Position numbers and translations under genes: made by a program
Assembly (NCBI GenBank): GCA_013821455.1
Contig: JACDGS010000023.1
Span: forward strand, 1 to 60,620
Origin: Chthoniobacterales bacterium
GTDB lineage: Bacteria > Verrucomicrobiota > Verrucomicrobiia > Chthoniobacterales > UBA10450
Direction: 5' to 3'
Length of the DNA: 60,620 nt
Notes under the pieces: model-generated
What the model was told of the DNA's origin: nothing
Databases searched by the model: none
Seen by the model: the letters and a program-made list of their open reading frames with translations, nothing else
Shown here: positions 1 through 10,300 of the stretch, one piece after another
Layout: each line of letters starts with the position of its first letter
How positions within the stretch are numbered: position 1 is the first letter of the stretch

Positions 1-121
1 CTCCAACTCCAACACCAACTCCAACTCCAACTCCAACTCCAACTCCGACTCCGACTCCAACCGAAACCCCAACCCCAACCCCAACTCCAACCCCAACCCC
101 AACCCCAACCCCAACACCAGG
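1..121. repeat. CCAACN hexanucleotide microsatellite (Pro-Thr linker)
   Basis: A run of CCAACT/CCAACC/CCAACA hexamers fills the first 120 bases. In the frame starting at base 3 it encodes an uninterrupted Pro-Thr linker. A second, less regular Pro-Thr tract of the same type lies in the next gene near 3313-3425. Such tracts are prone to slippage, so length variation between strains is expected. Confidence 0.9.
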
Positions 122-641
122 CGGCCCGGTAATCACCGTTCAGCCCGCTGACACCACAGTTACCGTCGGCTCGACGGCACGGTTCTCTGTCACCGCGTCG
201 GGGAATGCCTTACGTTATCAATGGAAGAAGAACGGCGTGGACATCGTCGGCGCGACTAAGTCTGCCTACACCACTCCGGTCACGACCACGGGCGACAACG
301 GTGCGATCTTTGCGGTCACGGTGGCAAACGGAGTTGGAAGCGTAATCAGTAACAATGCAACGCTGACAGTTAACTCCATAGTAGCACCTTCGATAACCAC
401 TCAGCCCGCCGACAAAACCGTGAATAGGGGTAAGACTGCGACTTTCTCTGTGACGGCTAGCGGCACCGCACCTCTCAGTTACCAGTGGAGCAAGAATGGC
501 GCCAGTATCCCCAACGCCACGGGCTCGTTCTATACCACACCCGTGACCACCACAACGGACAATGGGTCGCTCTTTTCCGTCGTCGTGAGCAACAGCGCGG
601 GCAGTGCGACGAGCAATTCTGCGACGCTGACTGTGAACTAG
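3..641 (+). CDS. C-terminal part of a secreted Ig-like repeat protein (5' truncated by window)
   Basis: The frame is open from base 3 and ends at a TAG at 639-641; the start lies outside the window. What is visible is a Pro-Thr linker followed by two Ig-like domains of about 85 residues. Each opens with an ITxQPA stretch, has a central YQWxKNG motif and ends in NxATLTVN. The same linker-plus-two-Ig arrangement closes the next gene, so the two are tandem paralogues, at least at the C-terminus. Proteins of this kind are normally exported and displayed or released; the Ig pair probably acts as a stalk or binding module. No C-terminal sorting signal is seen. Function cannot be narrowed without the missing N-terminus. 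Confidence 0.85.
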   Translation, partial: PTPTPTPTPTPTPTPTPTPTETPTPTPTPTPTPTPTPTPGGPVITVQPADTTVTVGSTARFSVTASGNALRYQWKKNGVDIVGATKSAYTTPVTTTGDNGAIFAVTVANGVGSVISNNATLTVNSIVAPSITTQPADKTVNRGKTATFSVTASGTAPLSYQWSKNGASIPNATGSFYTTPVTTTTDNGSLFSVVVSNSAGSATSNSATLTVN

Positions 642-1185
642 GGGGCTAAGTCTTCACCTCCGGGTGGGCGTTCTGCGCCAGCTTACCGATACAATGGCAT
701 AATCGCTAAATTAACGACCTTCACCCACGTGGTACGTCCGCGGTGGTTTGGCGGCGGCAATTACGATGGAAGACCGCAAACACCAACGCCAAAATTTGTG
801 GAATTATTTTGCAACTTTGATCCGCAGATCCCGAAGTAATAAGTGAGGACAAAGAAATATTCCCTTTCGAACCCCGGCATGCGACACCTCCCAATATCCT
901 CCACCCACCCTGGCCCTTGGACTTTCCTCACCGAAGCGGATTTCGCCATTGGTAGGCGATCGGACCCCGCGCTATCCCGATTGAGGCCGGGCTAAAGCCT
1001 ACGAACACTCAAAGCACATGACACGAATTTTTCAAAAAGGATTGCATTTCTTCGCAAAGCTTGATGAAGTGCGTGCTGCAAATTACATGAAAGCAGTAAC
1101 TCCTCCAAAACATGAACTCTCCCCTGTTGAATTTGCCACGGATCGCCCGTGGTAAGGAATAAAGAAACTCCATAAAGAAACCCCA
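642..1185. other. Intergenic region, no gene recognised
   Basis: About 540 bases between the two Ig-like protein genes. Short ORFs on the minus strand resemble no family and have no good ribosome-binding sites. I see no convincing tRNA, terminator hairpin or repeat family. It presumably carries the promoter of the following gene. Confidence 0.5.
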
Positions 1186-3945
1186 ATGAGAATCTCCCAC
1201 TCGTACCCCAATACCATCCCCATTGCTGCCGGCAAAAACTCCTTCGCTCAGCAGACGGGAAGTCTCCGTTGGCAGGGCGCGGCCCTCGCGCTGATTTTGG
1301 CGCTAGGCAGCTTTGGCGGCGGGTTCGCCGCCCTCAGCGCGCAGCCAGCCGACGCCTCTTACGACTTTACCAGCGTGATTAAATCCGCGCCAAATCGGTC
1401 GGAGCAGACTGTCGGCCGCCTCGACGCTCCGGCCGGCGTCGCGATCGATCGCGCCGGTAACACTTATGTCTCGGAGACCGAGAATCATGTTATCCGCAAA
1501 GTCGATCCCGCCGGAGTTATGAGCACGCTCGCTGGTTCCGACAGTCACGCCGGCGACATGGATGGGGCAGGTTTGAAGGCACAGTTTTCCTATCCTAAAG
1601 GACTCGCGGTCGATAACTCAGGCATTATCTACGTGGCCGACGCCGCGAATCATGTTATCCGCAAGATAACACCTGAAGGAACGGTCACTACACTCGCCGG
1701 TCTGGCTGGCGCGATCGGGAGTAGCGATGGCGCCGGAAAGGCCGCGCGTTTTAATTATCCCTACGGCGTTACCGTGGATCGCGCCGGCAATGTTTACGTC
1801 GCGGATACCTTTAATAGTACAATTAGAAAGATTTCTCCGCGCGGGGTTGTCACTACTTTGGCTGGGTTAGCCGGGAGCGCCGGGGCTAATAACGGTTTCG
1901 GCACGGCCGCACGATTCCAGTTTCCGTCGAGTCTTGCTGTGGACGACGCGGGCAATGTCTTCGTCGCCGATACAGGTAACTCCACGGTACGCAAGGTCAC
2001 TCCTGCCGGTGCAGTCAGCACCCTGGCCGGCTCACCGGGTCAGCCAGGCGACGCAGATGGCGCGAACGCGGCGGCGCGCTTCAATCATCCTCATGGTATC
2101 GCGGTGGATAATAGAGACACCGTCTATGTGGCGGATACGTTGAACCATACCATCCGCAGAATTACCTCCACTGGTCTGGTCACGACCTGCTCTTCGAGGA
2201 CGCAGTTTGCCTATCCGGAAAACCTGGCGGTGAACAGTAAGGGCAATGTCTATGTGGCCGATAGTCATAACAACACCGTCCAACTAAGTAACTCATCCGG
2301 CCCACTCCATCTCGAAGCGGAGATAGCGTCGAGCCAGCAATTAATCGCATCGACTTCTTCTAACTCTTACCCAGCGAGATCGCGCAATCTCTGGCAAGTC
2401 AACGATGCCGACTATCGCGCGTTGAGCTCCACTCCTACCCCGACGCCTACCATTACACCTATCCCAGGTGGGGAAGTGTATGGAACCGCGCCAGACGGCG
2501 CGACCTTGGAATGGGTCCCTTATCCTCCAACTAATGGCGCGCCTTCACCCTGGCCGGTAGTTATTCTCATCCACGGCGGTGGCTTCTATGAAGGCTCTCC
2601 GATCACGGGCCCGCAGATCACTTATGCCGCGAAAGATCTGGCGGCGGCGGGCTATCTAGCGCTCTCGATTACTTATCGGCTCGCTCCTCCGGGGAAGATA
2701 CTTAATCAAACCTCGAATGGTTATGCGCCGGAACAATACGATGACTGTAAGATGGCCGTGCGCGCGGCGCGAGCTGATCCACGCTGCAACGGCAAGGTCG
2801 GTATTCTCGGGGGCGCCGCGGGTGGATGTCACGCACAATGGCTGGCCGTCGATCATACTACGACAACGATCCCGCCCTGGTCTGATGCGGATCGGCCCAA
2901 CGCGATTGTCACCCTTTCCGCTCCTTCGGATTTTACTGACTATCGTCTGGGCTATTGGAATATCGCTGTCGCACGATCTGAATGGACTAACTATTGCAAC
3001 GTACCGGACACGAGTTACCCCACACCGGAAAATCTCGCCATTCTCCAGGCTAACTCTCCGGCGTTTAATGTAGATAGTCAGGCGAAGCCGATGCTACTTA
3101 TGATCTGTGAGTTCGATGTGACCCCCTACGATCAACTCGGCGACATGCTTACTGCCCTGGATAACGCCTTTGGCTCTCTACCGAAGAACTATGACTCGGC
3201 GACGGTCCCAGGCAGCCAGCATTCCTTTGCCTTATGGCCCTTATTCATTGACGGCACACAAACAGTCAGGGATCGCGCGCTCGCTTTCTTTGCCGCTAAC
3301 TTTGTCGATGCGACCCCGACACCTTCTCCTACTCGGACTCCGCGGCACACACCTACCCCCACGCCAACTCCCGATCCTACTCCTACCCCGACACCCACCC
3401 CCACGCCTACTCCCACACCTCCGGGTCCCATGATCTCGATGCAGCCTATGAGCGTGACTGTCTCTGTCGGCCAATCGGCGCAATTCTCCTGTACCGCCAC
3501 CGGCACCCCGGTCTTGCATAGTCAGTGGCGCAAGAACGGCGTAGATATCGCCGGAGCGATGAAAGCCAGTTACATTACGCCGCCGACTACTCCCTCTGAT
3601 ACTGGCTCGGTCTTCTCAGTCGTCATCAGTAACGACTACGGCAGTGTTACCAGCAATGGCGCCACCCTTACGGTGACACAGTTGCAAGCCCCTGTGATCA
3701 CGACACAGCCGGCCAACAAAACCGTCAAAGTCGGACAGACGGCTAAGTTCACTGTCGTTGCCACTGGCACGACGCCTCTCTTCTACCAATGGCGCAAGAA
3801 CGGCGTGGATATAAGTGGAGCTACTTACTCCTCCTACATCATCCCGCCGGCAACGGCAGGCGATAACGGCTCTCTCTTCTCTGTCTTAGTGAGCAATAGT
3901 GTTGGCAATACCGTGAGTAACAACGCCACGCTCACGGTGAACTAA
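1186..3945 (+). CDS. Secreted NHL propeller - inactive esterase-like - Ig-like fusion protein
   Basis: A 919-aa protein. Residues 30-57 form a hydrophobic segment consistent with a signal peptide or anchor after a long polar start. Six NHL-type repeats (motifs such as NxYVADTxNxTIRK) fill about 70-365 and should form a six-bladed propeller. An alpha/beta-hydrolase domain of the BD-FAE/esterase type follows (about 420-710), with the HGGGF oxyanion-hole motif near 463. The nucleophile elbow reads GGAAGG with Ala544 where the family has Ser; the acid (CEFDVTP) and the His (SQHSF) positions remain. A Pro-Thr linker and two Ig-like domains end the protein. I infer a surface or secreted binding protein with a non-catalytic hydrolase fold. 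A sequencing error at codon 544 would need two base changes, so it is unlikely. Confidence 0.85.
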   Translation: MRISHSYPNTIPIAAGKNSFAQQTGSLRWQGAALALILALGSFGGGFAALSAQPADASYDFTSVIKSAPNRSEQTVGRLDAPAGVAIDRAGNTYVSETENHVIRKVDPAGVMSTLAGSDSHAGDMDGAGLKAQFSYPKGLAVDNSGIIYVADAANHVIRKITPEGTVTTLAGLAGAIGSSDGAGKAARFNYPYGVTVDRAGNVYVADTFNSTIRKISPRGVVTTLAGLAGSAGANNGFGTAARFQFPSSLAVDDAGNVFVADTGNSTVRKVTPAGAVSTLAGSPGQPGDADGANAAARFNHPHGIAVDNRDTVYVADTLNHTIRRITSTGLVTTCSSRTQFAYPENLAVNSKGNVYVADSHNNTVQLSNSSGPLHLEAEIASSQQLIASTSSNSYPARSRNLWQVNDADYRALSSTPTPTPTITPIPGGEVYGTAPDGATLEWVPYPPTNGAPSPWPVVILIHGGGFYEGSPITGPQITYAAKDLAAAGYLALSITYRLAPPGKILNQTSNGYAPEQYDDCKMAVRAARADPRCNGKVGILGGAAGGCHAQWLAVDHTTTTIPPWSDADRPNAIVTLSAPSDFTDYRLGYWNIAVARSEWTNYCNVPDTSYPTPENLAILQANSPAFNVDSQAKPMLLMICEFDVTPYDQLGDMLTALDNAFGSLPKNYDSATVPGSQHSFALWPLFIDGTQTVRDRALAFFAANFVDATPTPSPTRTPRHTPTPTPTPDPTPTPTPTPTPTPTPPGPMISMQPMSVTVSVGQSAQFSCTATGTPVLHSQWRKNGVDIAGAMKASYITPPTTPSDTGSVFSVVISNDYGSVTSNGATLTVTQLQAPVITTQPANKTVKVGQTAKFTVVATGTTPLFYQWRKNGVDISGATYSSYIIPPATAGDNGSLFSVLVSNSVGNTVSNNATLTVN

Positions 3946-4018
3946 GACTAAGCACTAGGACGTTCCCGCCGTAAGGATAAGTCAGGGCTTCGTGTCCCTA
4001 CTTCTATCCGGAGTAATT

Positions 4019-4048
4019 GTCATCCCGAGCGAAGCGAGGGACCCCGCA
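4019..4048. repeat. REP-like GTCATCCCGAGCG element, single arm
   Basis: The sequence begins GTCATCCCGAGCGAAG and continues into GAGGGACCCC, the core of an interspersed repeat found five times in this window, three times as inverted pairs. Here only one arm is recognisable, upstream of recC. Confidence 0.75.
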
Positions 4049-4187
4049 AGGTACCTTCGGCATGCATTCTCTCGTTGCGCTGTAATCGAGTGCCAGCAAA
4101 TCCACCCTAGGTGTGAATGCCGGCTCGAGAGCTATCCTCACACCATCGCTTCTTCCCCGCGACCTGTGATATGTTACCCGCGATCCA

Positions 4188-7100
4188 ATGCCGGGCCTCT
4201 ATCTTCATACGAGCAATCGTCTCGAGAATCTCTTCGCCGACCTCGCCAGGATTATCGCCCATCCTTCAGGCAGTATCTTTCAACCCGAGACCATCGTCGT
4301 CCAAAGCATCGGTATGGGCCGATGGCTTTCGCTTCGCCTCGCCGAGGCACATGGCATTTGCGCCAACGTCCAATTCCCATTCCCACAGAAATTCGTAGCG
4401 GAGATATTCCGCGAAGTCCTGCCGGATACTCCGCCGACCGAAGCATTCGAGCGCGACCTTCTACCCTGGAGGATCATGCGTGTGCTGCCCGCGTTGCTCG
4501 ACCGCCCCGAGTTTCGCCCCGTGCAACACTATCTTGTCGGAGCGCGCCCCGAGCTAAAGCTCTATCAACTCTCCTATAAGATCGCGGAAGTGTTTGATCG
4601 CTATCTCGCTTTCCGTCCGCGCATGGTTCTCGATTGGGACGGCGGCAAAGGGAAAGACTGGCAGGCTATCCTCTGGCGAGAGTTAGCCAAGGGAGAAACG
4701 CATCAGCCGATGCTCGCGCAGGAGTTAGCCGCAAAAATGCGCGGGAAGCTACAGGCTATAACCCTTCCGTCGCGCGTCTTCATCTTTGGTATCTCGACTC
4801 TTCCGGAATTCTATCTCGGTATCGTGCAGGCGCTCGCGGCCCAAATCGAGATACATCTCTTCGTCATGGAACCAACGCCACATTGGTGGCGCGAGATAGT
4901 CTCCGGGCGCGAAGTAGCAGGAATTCTTCGGCGACAACCCGAGCGCACCGCGGCGGAGTTACACCTCGATCAGGGCAACAGCTTACTCGCCTCGATGGGT
5001 AAGCTCGGAAAAGATTTCCTGGGTCTAATCGGAGACTTGGAACCGGCGGCACACCTGGAGAGCTTCGCCGAACCTTCAGAGCACACACTCTTAGCCCAAG
5101 TCCAGCGCGATATCTTCCTCCTGGAAAATCGCGAGCTACCCTGCGCTCCTAAGTCTAACGAGAACTCGATCCAATTCCATTCCTGTCATAGCCCGATGCG
5201 GGAGATGGAAGTCTTACACGATCAGTTACTCGACATTTTCCGGGCTCATCCGGTCTTACAACCGAAGGATTTTGTTGTCATGATGCCCGACGTAGCGGCC
5301 TACGCACCTTACATCGAAGCTGTCTTTGGCACGGCCGAGAACGAATCCCTCCGTATTCCTTTTACCATTGCCGATCGCACCACAAGGGCCGAGAACGGAG
5401 TGGCTGATACCTTTCTCGGTCTGCTGGAGCTAACTGGTAGTCGCTTCGGCGCGAGCAGCGTGCTCAACATTCTCGAGTCGCCCGCAGTCCTGCGACGCTT
5501 CGATCTCGCGGAGACTGACTTGGAAACCATCCGCGTCTGGCTGGATAAGGCCGCTATTCGTTGGGGGATCGATGCCGAACACAGAGTAGACTTCGACGTC
5601 CCGGCCTTTGGGCAAAACAGTTGGCGCGAAGGTCTCGACCGTTTGCTTCTGGGTTATGCCATGCCTACGGGCGGCCAGAATCTTTTCCACGGGCTACTTC
5701 CGATCGACGAGATAGAAGGCGGCCTTGCTGAAACTCTCGGCAACTTCATCGAATTCGCCGATGCTCTCTTTCGCACCGCCACCGAGATGAAGCCAGCTCG
5801 GTCCCTCACCGAATGGCAGACCATTCTGCGGCGTATAGTGGAGCGTTTCTTCGCTCCCTCCGGGGAAGTGGAACGCGACCTACTTCAGTTGCGGCGAGTC
5901 CTTGACTCGTTAGGCGACATTAGTCGCGACGCGGCCTTCGACGGACCACTCTCCTTCGACGTTCTCCTCGCTCATCTTCATCGTGTTCTGCAAGACGCGG
6001 ACGCCGGCCTGGGTTTTCTGGTGGGCCGAGTCACCTTCTGCGCGCTCAAGCCGATGCGAAGCATTCCTTTCCCGGTCGTCTGCCTCATTGGAATGAATGA
6101 CACGGCTTATCCGCGACACTCACCGGCCATCGGCTTCGATCTCATGGCCCAACATCCGCGCCCCGGCGATCGCTCGATGCGCGATGATGACCGCTACGTC
6201 TTTCTCGAGGCGCTCCTTTCCGCGCGCACGATGTTATATGTCAGTTACGTCGGTCAGTCGCTTAAGGATAACAGCCGCCTGCCGCCCTCAGTTTTGGTCA
6301 GTGAGTTACTCGATTACCTGGGCGATTCGGAAAAGAATTCGCTCGTCACCCAGCACCGTCTGCAACCTTTCAGCGAGGATTATTTCCGAAAGGATAGCGC
6401 ACTCTTTAGTTACTCCGCCGATAACTGTCGTGCGAGCGAAGTAGCACGCCAACCACGCCGGGAGCCGCCGCCATTTCTCTCTCAGCCGTTGCCCGAGCCG
6501 GAGGAGGAATGGCGTATAGTTGACTTGGAAACATTGGCGGCTTTCTATCGCAACCCCGCGCAGTTCTTTATCCAGCGGCGGCTAGGCCTCAAGTTCCCTA
6601 ACGAACGCCCGCAACTCGAAGAAAGAGAACCCTTCGACCTGGCACCTTTGATTAAGTACAAGGTTGAGGATGAGCTTCTGCGAAAACAATTAGGCGGCGT
6701 GCTTCTGGCCGAAGAAGAAGAGCTCATCCGGGCCAGCGGCCAATTTCCTCCCGGTCATCCGGGCGCACGGCGTTATCGGGAGATCTCCCAGGGCGTGGAA
6801 GAATTCGCCGCGCTCGTCGGCGATAAGGTTAGCGGCAAACTGCTTGATCCTTTTCCTATCAATCTCGAGTTGGGACCATGGCGACTTACCGGCCTGGTCG
6901 ATGAACTAACGACGAATGGACTGGTCCGTTATCGCCTGACGAAGCTAAAAGCCAAGGAGATGCTGCGGGTCTGGCTCTTTCATTTGGCGCTCAACGCCTC
7001 GCGCTCACCGACTAACTCGGTCTTGATCGGTCAAGACATATTCCAGACCTTTTCTCCAGTCGCTAAGAGTAGGGAATTGTTGCAAGACTTACTCGAAATC

Positions 7101-7376
7101 TACTGGCAGGGGCTGAGTGAACCGCTCCTCTTTTTCCCGCAAAGCTCCTACGCTTTCGCCAGGCAATCTTTGAGTGCGAGGGCAAAAGCGGAGCCAATCA
7201 ATAAGGCACGCGCGGTGTGGGAGTCCGGCTTTCGCCACCGCGGGGAGATGGAGGATTCTTATTTCCAGCTCGCTTTTCGCCATCTCGCCGATCCGCTGAA
7301 CGAGAAGATGCAGGAGCTAAGCCTGCGCGTTTTCCGTCCTCTCATCTCCGCTCGGCTGGAGAGAAAGGTCAAATGA
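4188..7376 (+). CDS. recC: Exodeoxyribonuclease V gamma subunit RecC
   Basis: A 1062-aa protein, close to the 1122 aa of the E. coli subunit. The N-terminus (LYLHTSNRLENL, then IVVQSIGMGRWL) is typical of RecC. RecC is the non-catalytic scaffold of RecBCD. It splits the duplex and reads the Chi sequence in the 3' strand after an inactivated helicase and nuclease fold. The stop TGA overlaps the recB start as ATGA at 7373-7376, so the two are translationally coupled, and recD follows in the same direction. The start is the ATG at 4188. The subunit's presence means that this organism probably has its own Chi-like motif, which bears on the over-represented 9-mer described in the findings. Confidence 0.93.
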   Translation: MPGLYLHTSNRLENLFADLARIIAHPSGSIFQPETIVVQSIGMGRWLSLRLAEAHGICANVQFPFPQKFVAEIFREVLPDTPPTEAFERDLLPWRIMRVLPALLDRPEFRPVQHYLVGARPELKLYQLSYKIAEVFDRYLAFRPRMVLDWDGGKGKDWQAILWRELAKGETHQPMLAQELAAKMRGKLQAITLPSRVFIFGISTLPEFYLGIVQALAAQIEIHLFVMEPTPHWWREIVSGREVAGILRRQPERTAAELHLDQGNSLLASMGKLGKDFLGLIGDLEPAAHLESFAEPSEHTLLAQVQRDIFLLENRELPCAPKSNENSIQFHSCHSPMREMEVLHDQLLDIFRAHPVLQPKDFVVMMPDVAAYAPYIEAVFGTAENESLRIPFTIADRTTRAENGVADTFLGLLELTGSRFGASSVLNILESPAVLRRFDLAETDLETIRVWLDKAAIRWGIDAEHRVDFDVPAFGQNSWREGLDRLLLGYAMPTGGQNLFHGLLPIDEIEGGLAETLGNFIEFADALFRTATEMKPARSLTEWQTILRRIVERFFAPSGEVERDLLQLRRVLDSLGDISRDAAFDGPLSFDVLLAHLHRVLQDADAGLGFLVGRVTFCALKPMRSIPFPVVCLIGMNDTAYPRHSPAIGFDLMAQHPRPGDRSMRDDDRYVFLEALLSARTMLYVSYVGQSLKDNSRLPPSVLVSELLDYLGDSEKNSLVTQHRLQPFSEDYFRKDSALFSYSADNCRASEVARQPRREPPPFLSQPLPEPEEEWRIVDLETLAAFYRNPAQFFIQRRLGLKFPNERPQLEEREPFDLAPLIKYKVEDELLRKQLGGVLLAEEEELIRASGQFPPGHPGARRYREISQGVEEFAALVGDKVSGKLLDPFPINLELGPWRLTGLVDELTTNGLVRYRLTKLKAKEMLRVWLFHLALNASRSPTNSVLIGQDIFQTFSPVAKSRELLQDLLEIYWQGLSEPLLFFPQSSYAFARQSLSARAKAEPINKARAVWESGFRHRGEMEDSYFQLAFRHLADPLNEKMQELSLRVFRPLISARLERKVK

Positions 7377-10300
7377 AGCGCCGCCAATTCGATCTCATCG
7401 AGACCCCGTTGGAAGAAGGGCGCACTCTGATCGAAGCCAGTGCTGGGACGGGTAAGACCTATACCATTGCCGGAATCGTGCTGCGTTTGATTCTGGAGAA
7501 AGACTTTCTCGTAAAAGAGATACTCGTGACGACTTATACGGAGTTAGCGACGGAAGAGTTACGGGATCGTATCCGGCGGTTACTCCGGGACACACTTACG
7601 GCCTTCAAGTTCGGGAGCCTGTCCGCGGATCAACCTAACGAACTCATCACTGCTCTCTTGCAGCGGGTGGACTCGAACCTCGCCCTCCGCCGGCTCGACC
7701 TGGCGCTTCAGACTTTTGATGAAGCGCCGATTTACACCATTCATGGCTTTTGCCAGCGCATGTTACAGGACCACGCCTTCGAAAGCGCCGGCCTATTCGA
7801 CCGGGAGCTGATCCGAGACCAGACTCATATTCTGGGTGAGATCGTCGATGACTTTTGGCGGGCGCATTTCTACTACGGCGATCCTATCCTGGCCGGGTTG
7901 AAAGATTCGGATTTGAAGCCGCAAAAGCTGCTCAATCTACTCATCGGCCTAACGAACAATCCTACTCTGGTGGTCGAACCGGACACAGGCGAGCAATTCG
8001 AGGAGTTAACTCGGGAATATGGGGACCTAAGTCAGACGAAAGATGTCTCTCAGGAACAACTGGAAACTACGCGCGAGCGTCTCGTTGTATGCGCGCAGGC
8101 GAAGTTCCTTGCCTGGGCCCGCGCGGAAATGAAACGGCGCAAAGAAGGACAAAATCTCCTTTCTTTCGACGACATGCTCACGCGACTTCATGAGTCGTTA
8201 GGAGGAGAAGGAGGTGCAGAGTTAGCCGGTAGAATTCGCAGTCAATTCAAAGCAGCTCTGGTGGATGAGTTTCAGGATACTGATCCTATCCAATACGCTA
8301 TCTTCGCGCGGGTTTACGATGGCGGAGGCTCCGTCTTTTTCATCGGTGATCCTAAGCAAGCTATCTACGGTTTCCGTGGCGCGGATGTCTTTACTTACAT
8401 CGACGCCGCTCAATCCACCCCGCCAGCGCACCAGTTCACTCTGGGGAAAAACTGGCGCGCGGAAGCCGGGCTGGTCGATGCCGTTAATACTGTCTTCAGC
8501 GTTCGTGAGAATCCTTTCGTCTTTGAGCAGATAGGTTTTGCCAGGGCTCAGGCCGCGGGGAAGGCTGATAACACTCCGCTGACCTTGGAGTCTGTGCGCC
8601 GTCCACCGCTGCAAGTCTGGCGCGCGCTGGCGGCGAAGCCACTGACTGTGCCAGAAGCGGATGAGTTGCTGCTGAGAGCAGTTCCGGGTGAGATAGCACG
8701 TCTCCTGAATAGTAACTCAAGGATAGGTGAGGAGAAGGTTGAGCCAAAGCACATAGCCGTGCTCGTGCGCCGGAATGTGGAGGCGCAAATGATGCAAGAA
8801 GCTCTCACCAAGGCTGGTATTCCGAGCGTCCTTTACGCGGGCGCGAACGTCTTTAAGTCAGATGAGGCGCACGATCTGGAGCGTATCCTTACCGCAGTGG
8901 TCGAGCCCGCGCACGAGCGATTAGTAAAGGCCGCGCTCACGACCGAGATGCTTGGCCTAACGGGTGAAGCCCTCGAAGCACTTACCCGCGATGAGACGGC
9001 TTGGGAAGAAAGATTGCTCCGTTTTCAAACCTATCATCTGCGCTGGCAGGAACGCGGGTTCATTCAGATGCTGCGTAGCGTCGTGCTGCAGGAGAAAGTG
9101 CGTGAGCGGCTACTCAGCTTTCCCAACGGCGAGCGGCGCCTAACGAATCTATTACATCTCGCTGAGCTGCTGCATGGCCTTTGCCAGGAATCGCGCCTGG
9201 GTATGACCGGACTCTTAAAGCGTCTCGGCGAGCAAATCCGCGAGCGCAATGCCGCGCGCGAAGAGGAATATGAGTTACGACTGGAAAGAGACGAGAAGGC
9301 CGTGCGCATCGTCACGGTGCATCGCAGTAAAGGGCTGGAATACGATATCGTCTTCTGTCCCTACACCTGGCGAAGCAAGGAACTAAAGAAAGACGACGAT
9401 GTGATCTTTCACCGGGACGATCGACTGACTCTCGACTTGGATAAAAGTGAGGATCATCGCAGCGCGCAAAGGCGGGAACGTCTCGCGGAAGAGTTGCGTT
9501 TGTTCTATGTCGCGCTCACTCGCGCGCGGCATCGCTGCTACTTTGTCTGCGGGAGTTTTCGCAACGCCGATGAGTCAGCGCCCGGTTATCTTTTGGGCGG
9601 AGGTCCCAACGATCCTCTGACGGTGCCGGCTTCGGTGCTGGAGAACGTGGCCGGGATAGACCTTGTCGATCTAACGACAATTACACCGGAAAAGTTTCGG
9701 CCGCCGCCAGAATCTAACGTAAGTCTCAGCGCAAGATCGTTTGATCGATCTCTGGACCGTAGTTACGGCATCTCAAGTTTTACGCGGTTGATTAGCGGTC
9801 ATGCCGCGGAACCAGCAACGGCTGACGAAGACGCGTTGGAGCTGGAGGAAGCCGAGCCCGAGGTAACTGTTATCGCGGCGACGTCCGAACGCACGATCTT
9901 CGACTTTCCGCGCGGGATGGGTCCTGGAACCTGTCTGCATCACATCCTGGAAGAGACAACCTTCTCCGACCTATCCCAATTAGGAGATACGGTGAGCGGG
10001 CGGCTCCGCGCGTTTGGGATCGAAGAATTCGAGAACGTCGTGCGGCAGATGATTGAGCGTGTGGCCAATGTTTCCTTGGAGAAAGGGATGACCCTGGGAG
10101 GAATCGATCGGAGGATGCAGTTGCCCGAGTTGGAGTTCTATTTCCCGTTAGGTGAAGTGCGACGGGAGCCGCTGGTGAAACTATTGGGAGACAAGCGCCT
10201 GCAATTTCAACCGCTGAGCGGATTCATGAAGGGCTTTATCGATCTGGTTTTCGAGCACGAAGGAAGGTTCTACCTTGTCGATTGGAAATCGAATTGGCTC

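Noticed and set aside
1-121. CRISPR-like short repeat array
   Set aside because: The repeats are uninterrupted hexamers without spacers and encode a Pro-Thr linker in frame with the Ig-like protein.
7217-7372. Upstream extension of recB
   Set aside because: It lies entirely inside recC in another frame; the ATGA overlap at 7373 is the natural coupled start and begins directly at the conserved N-terminus.
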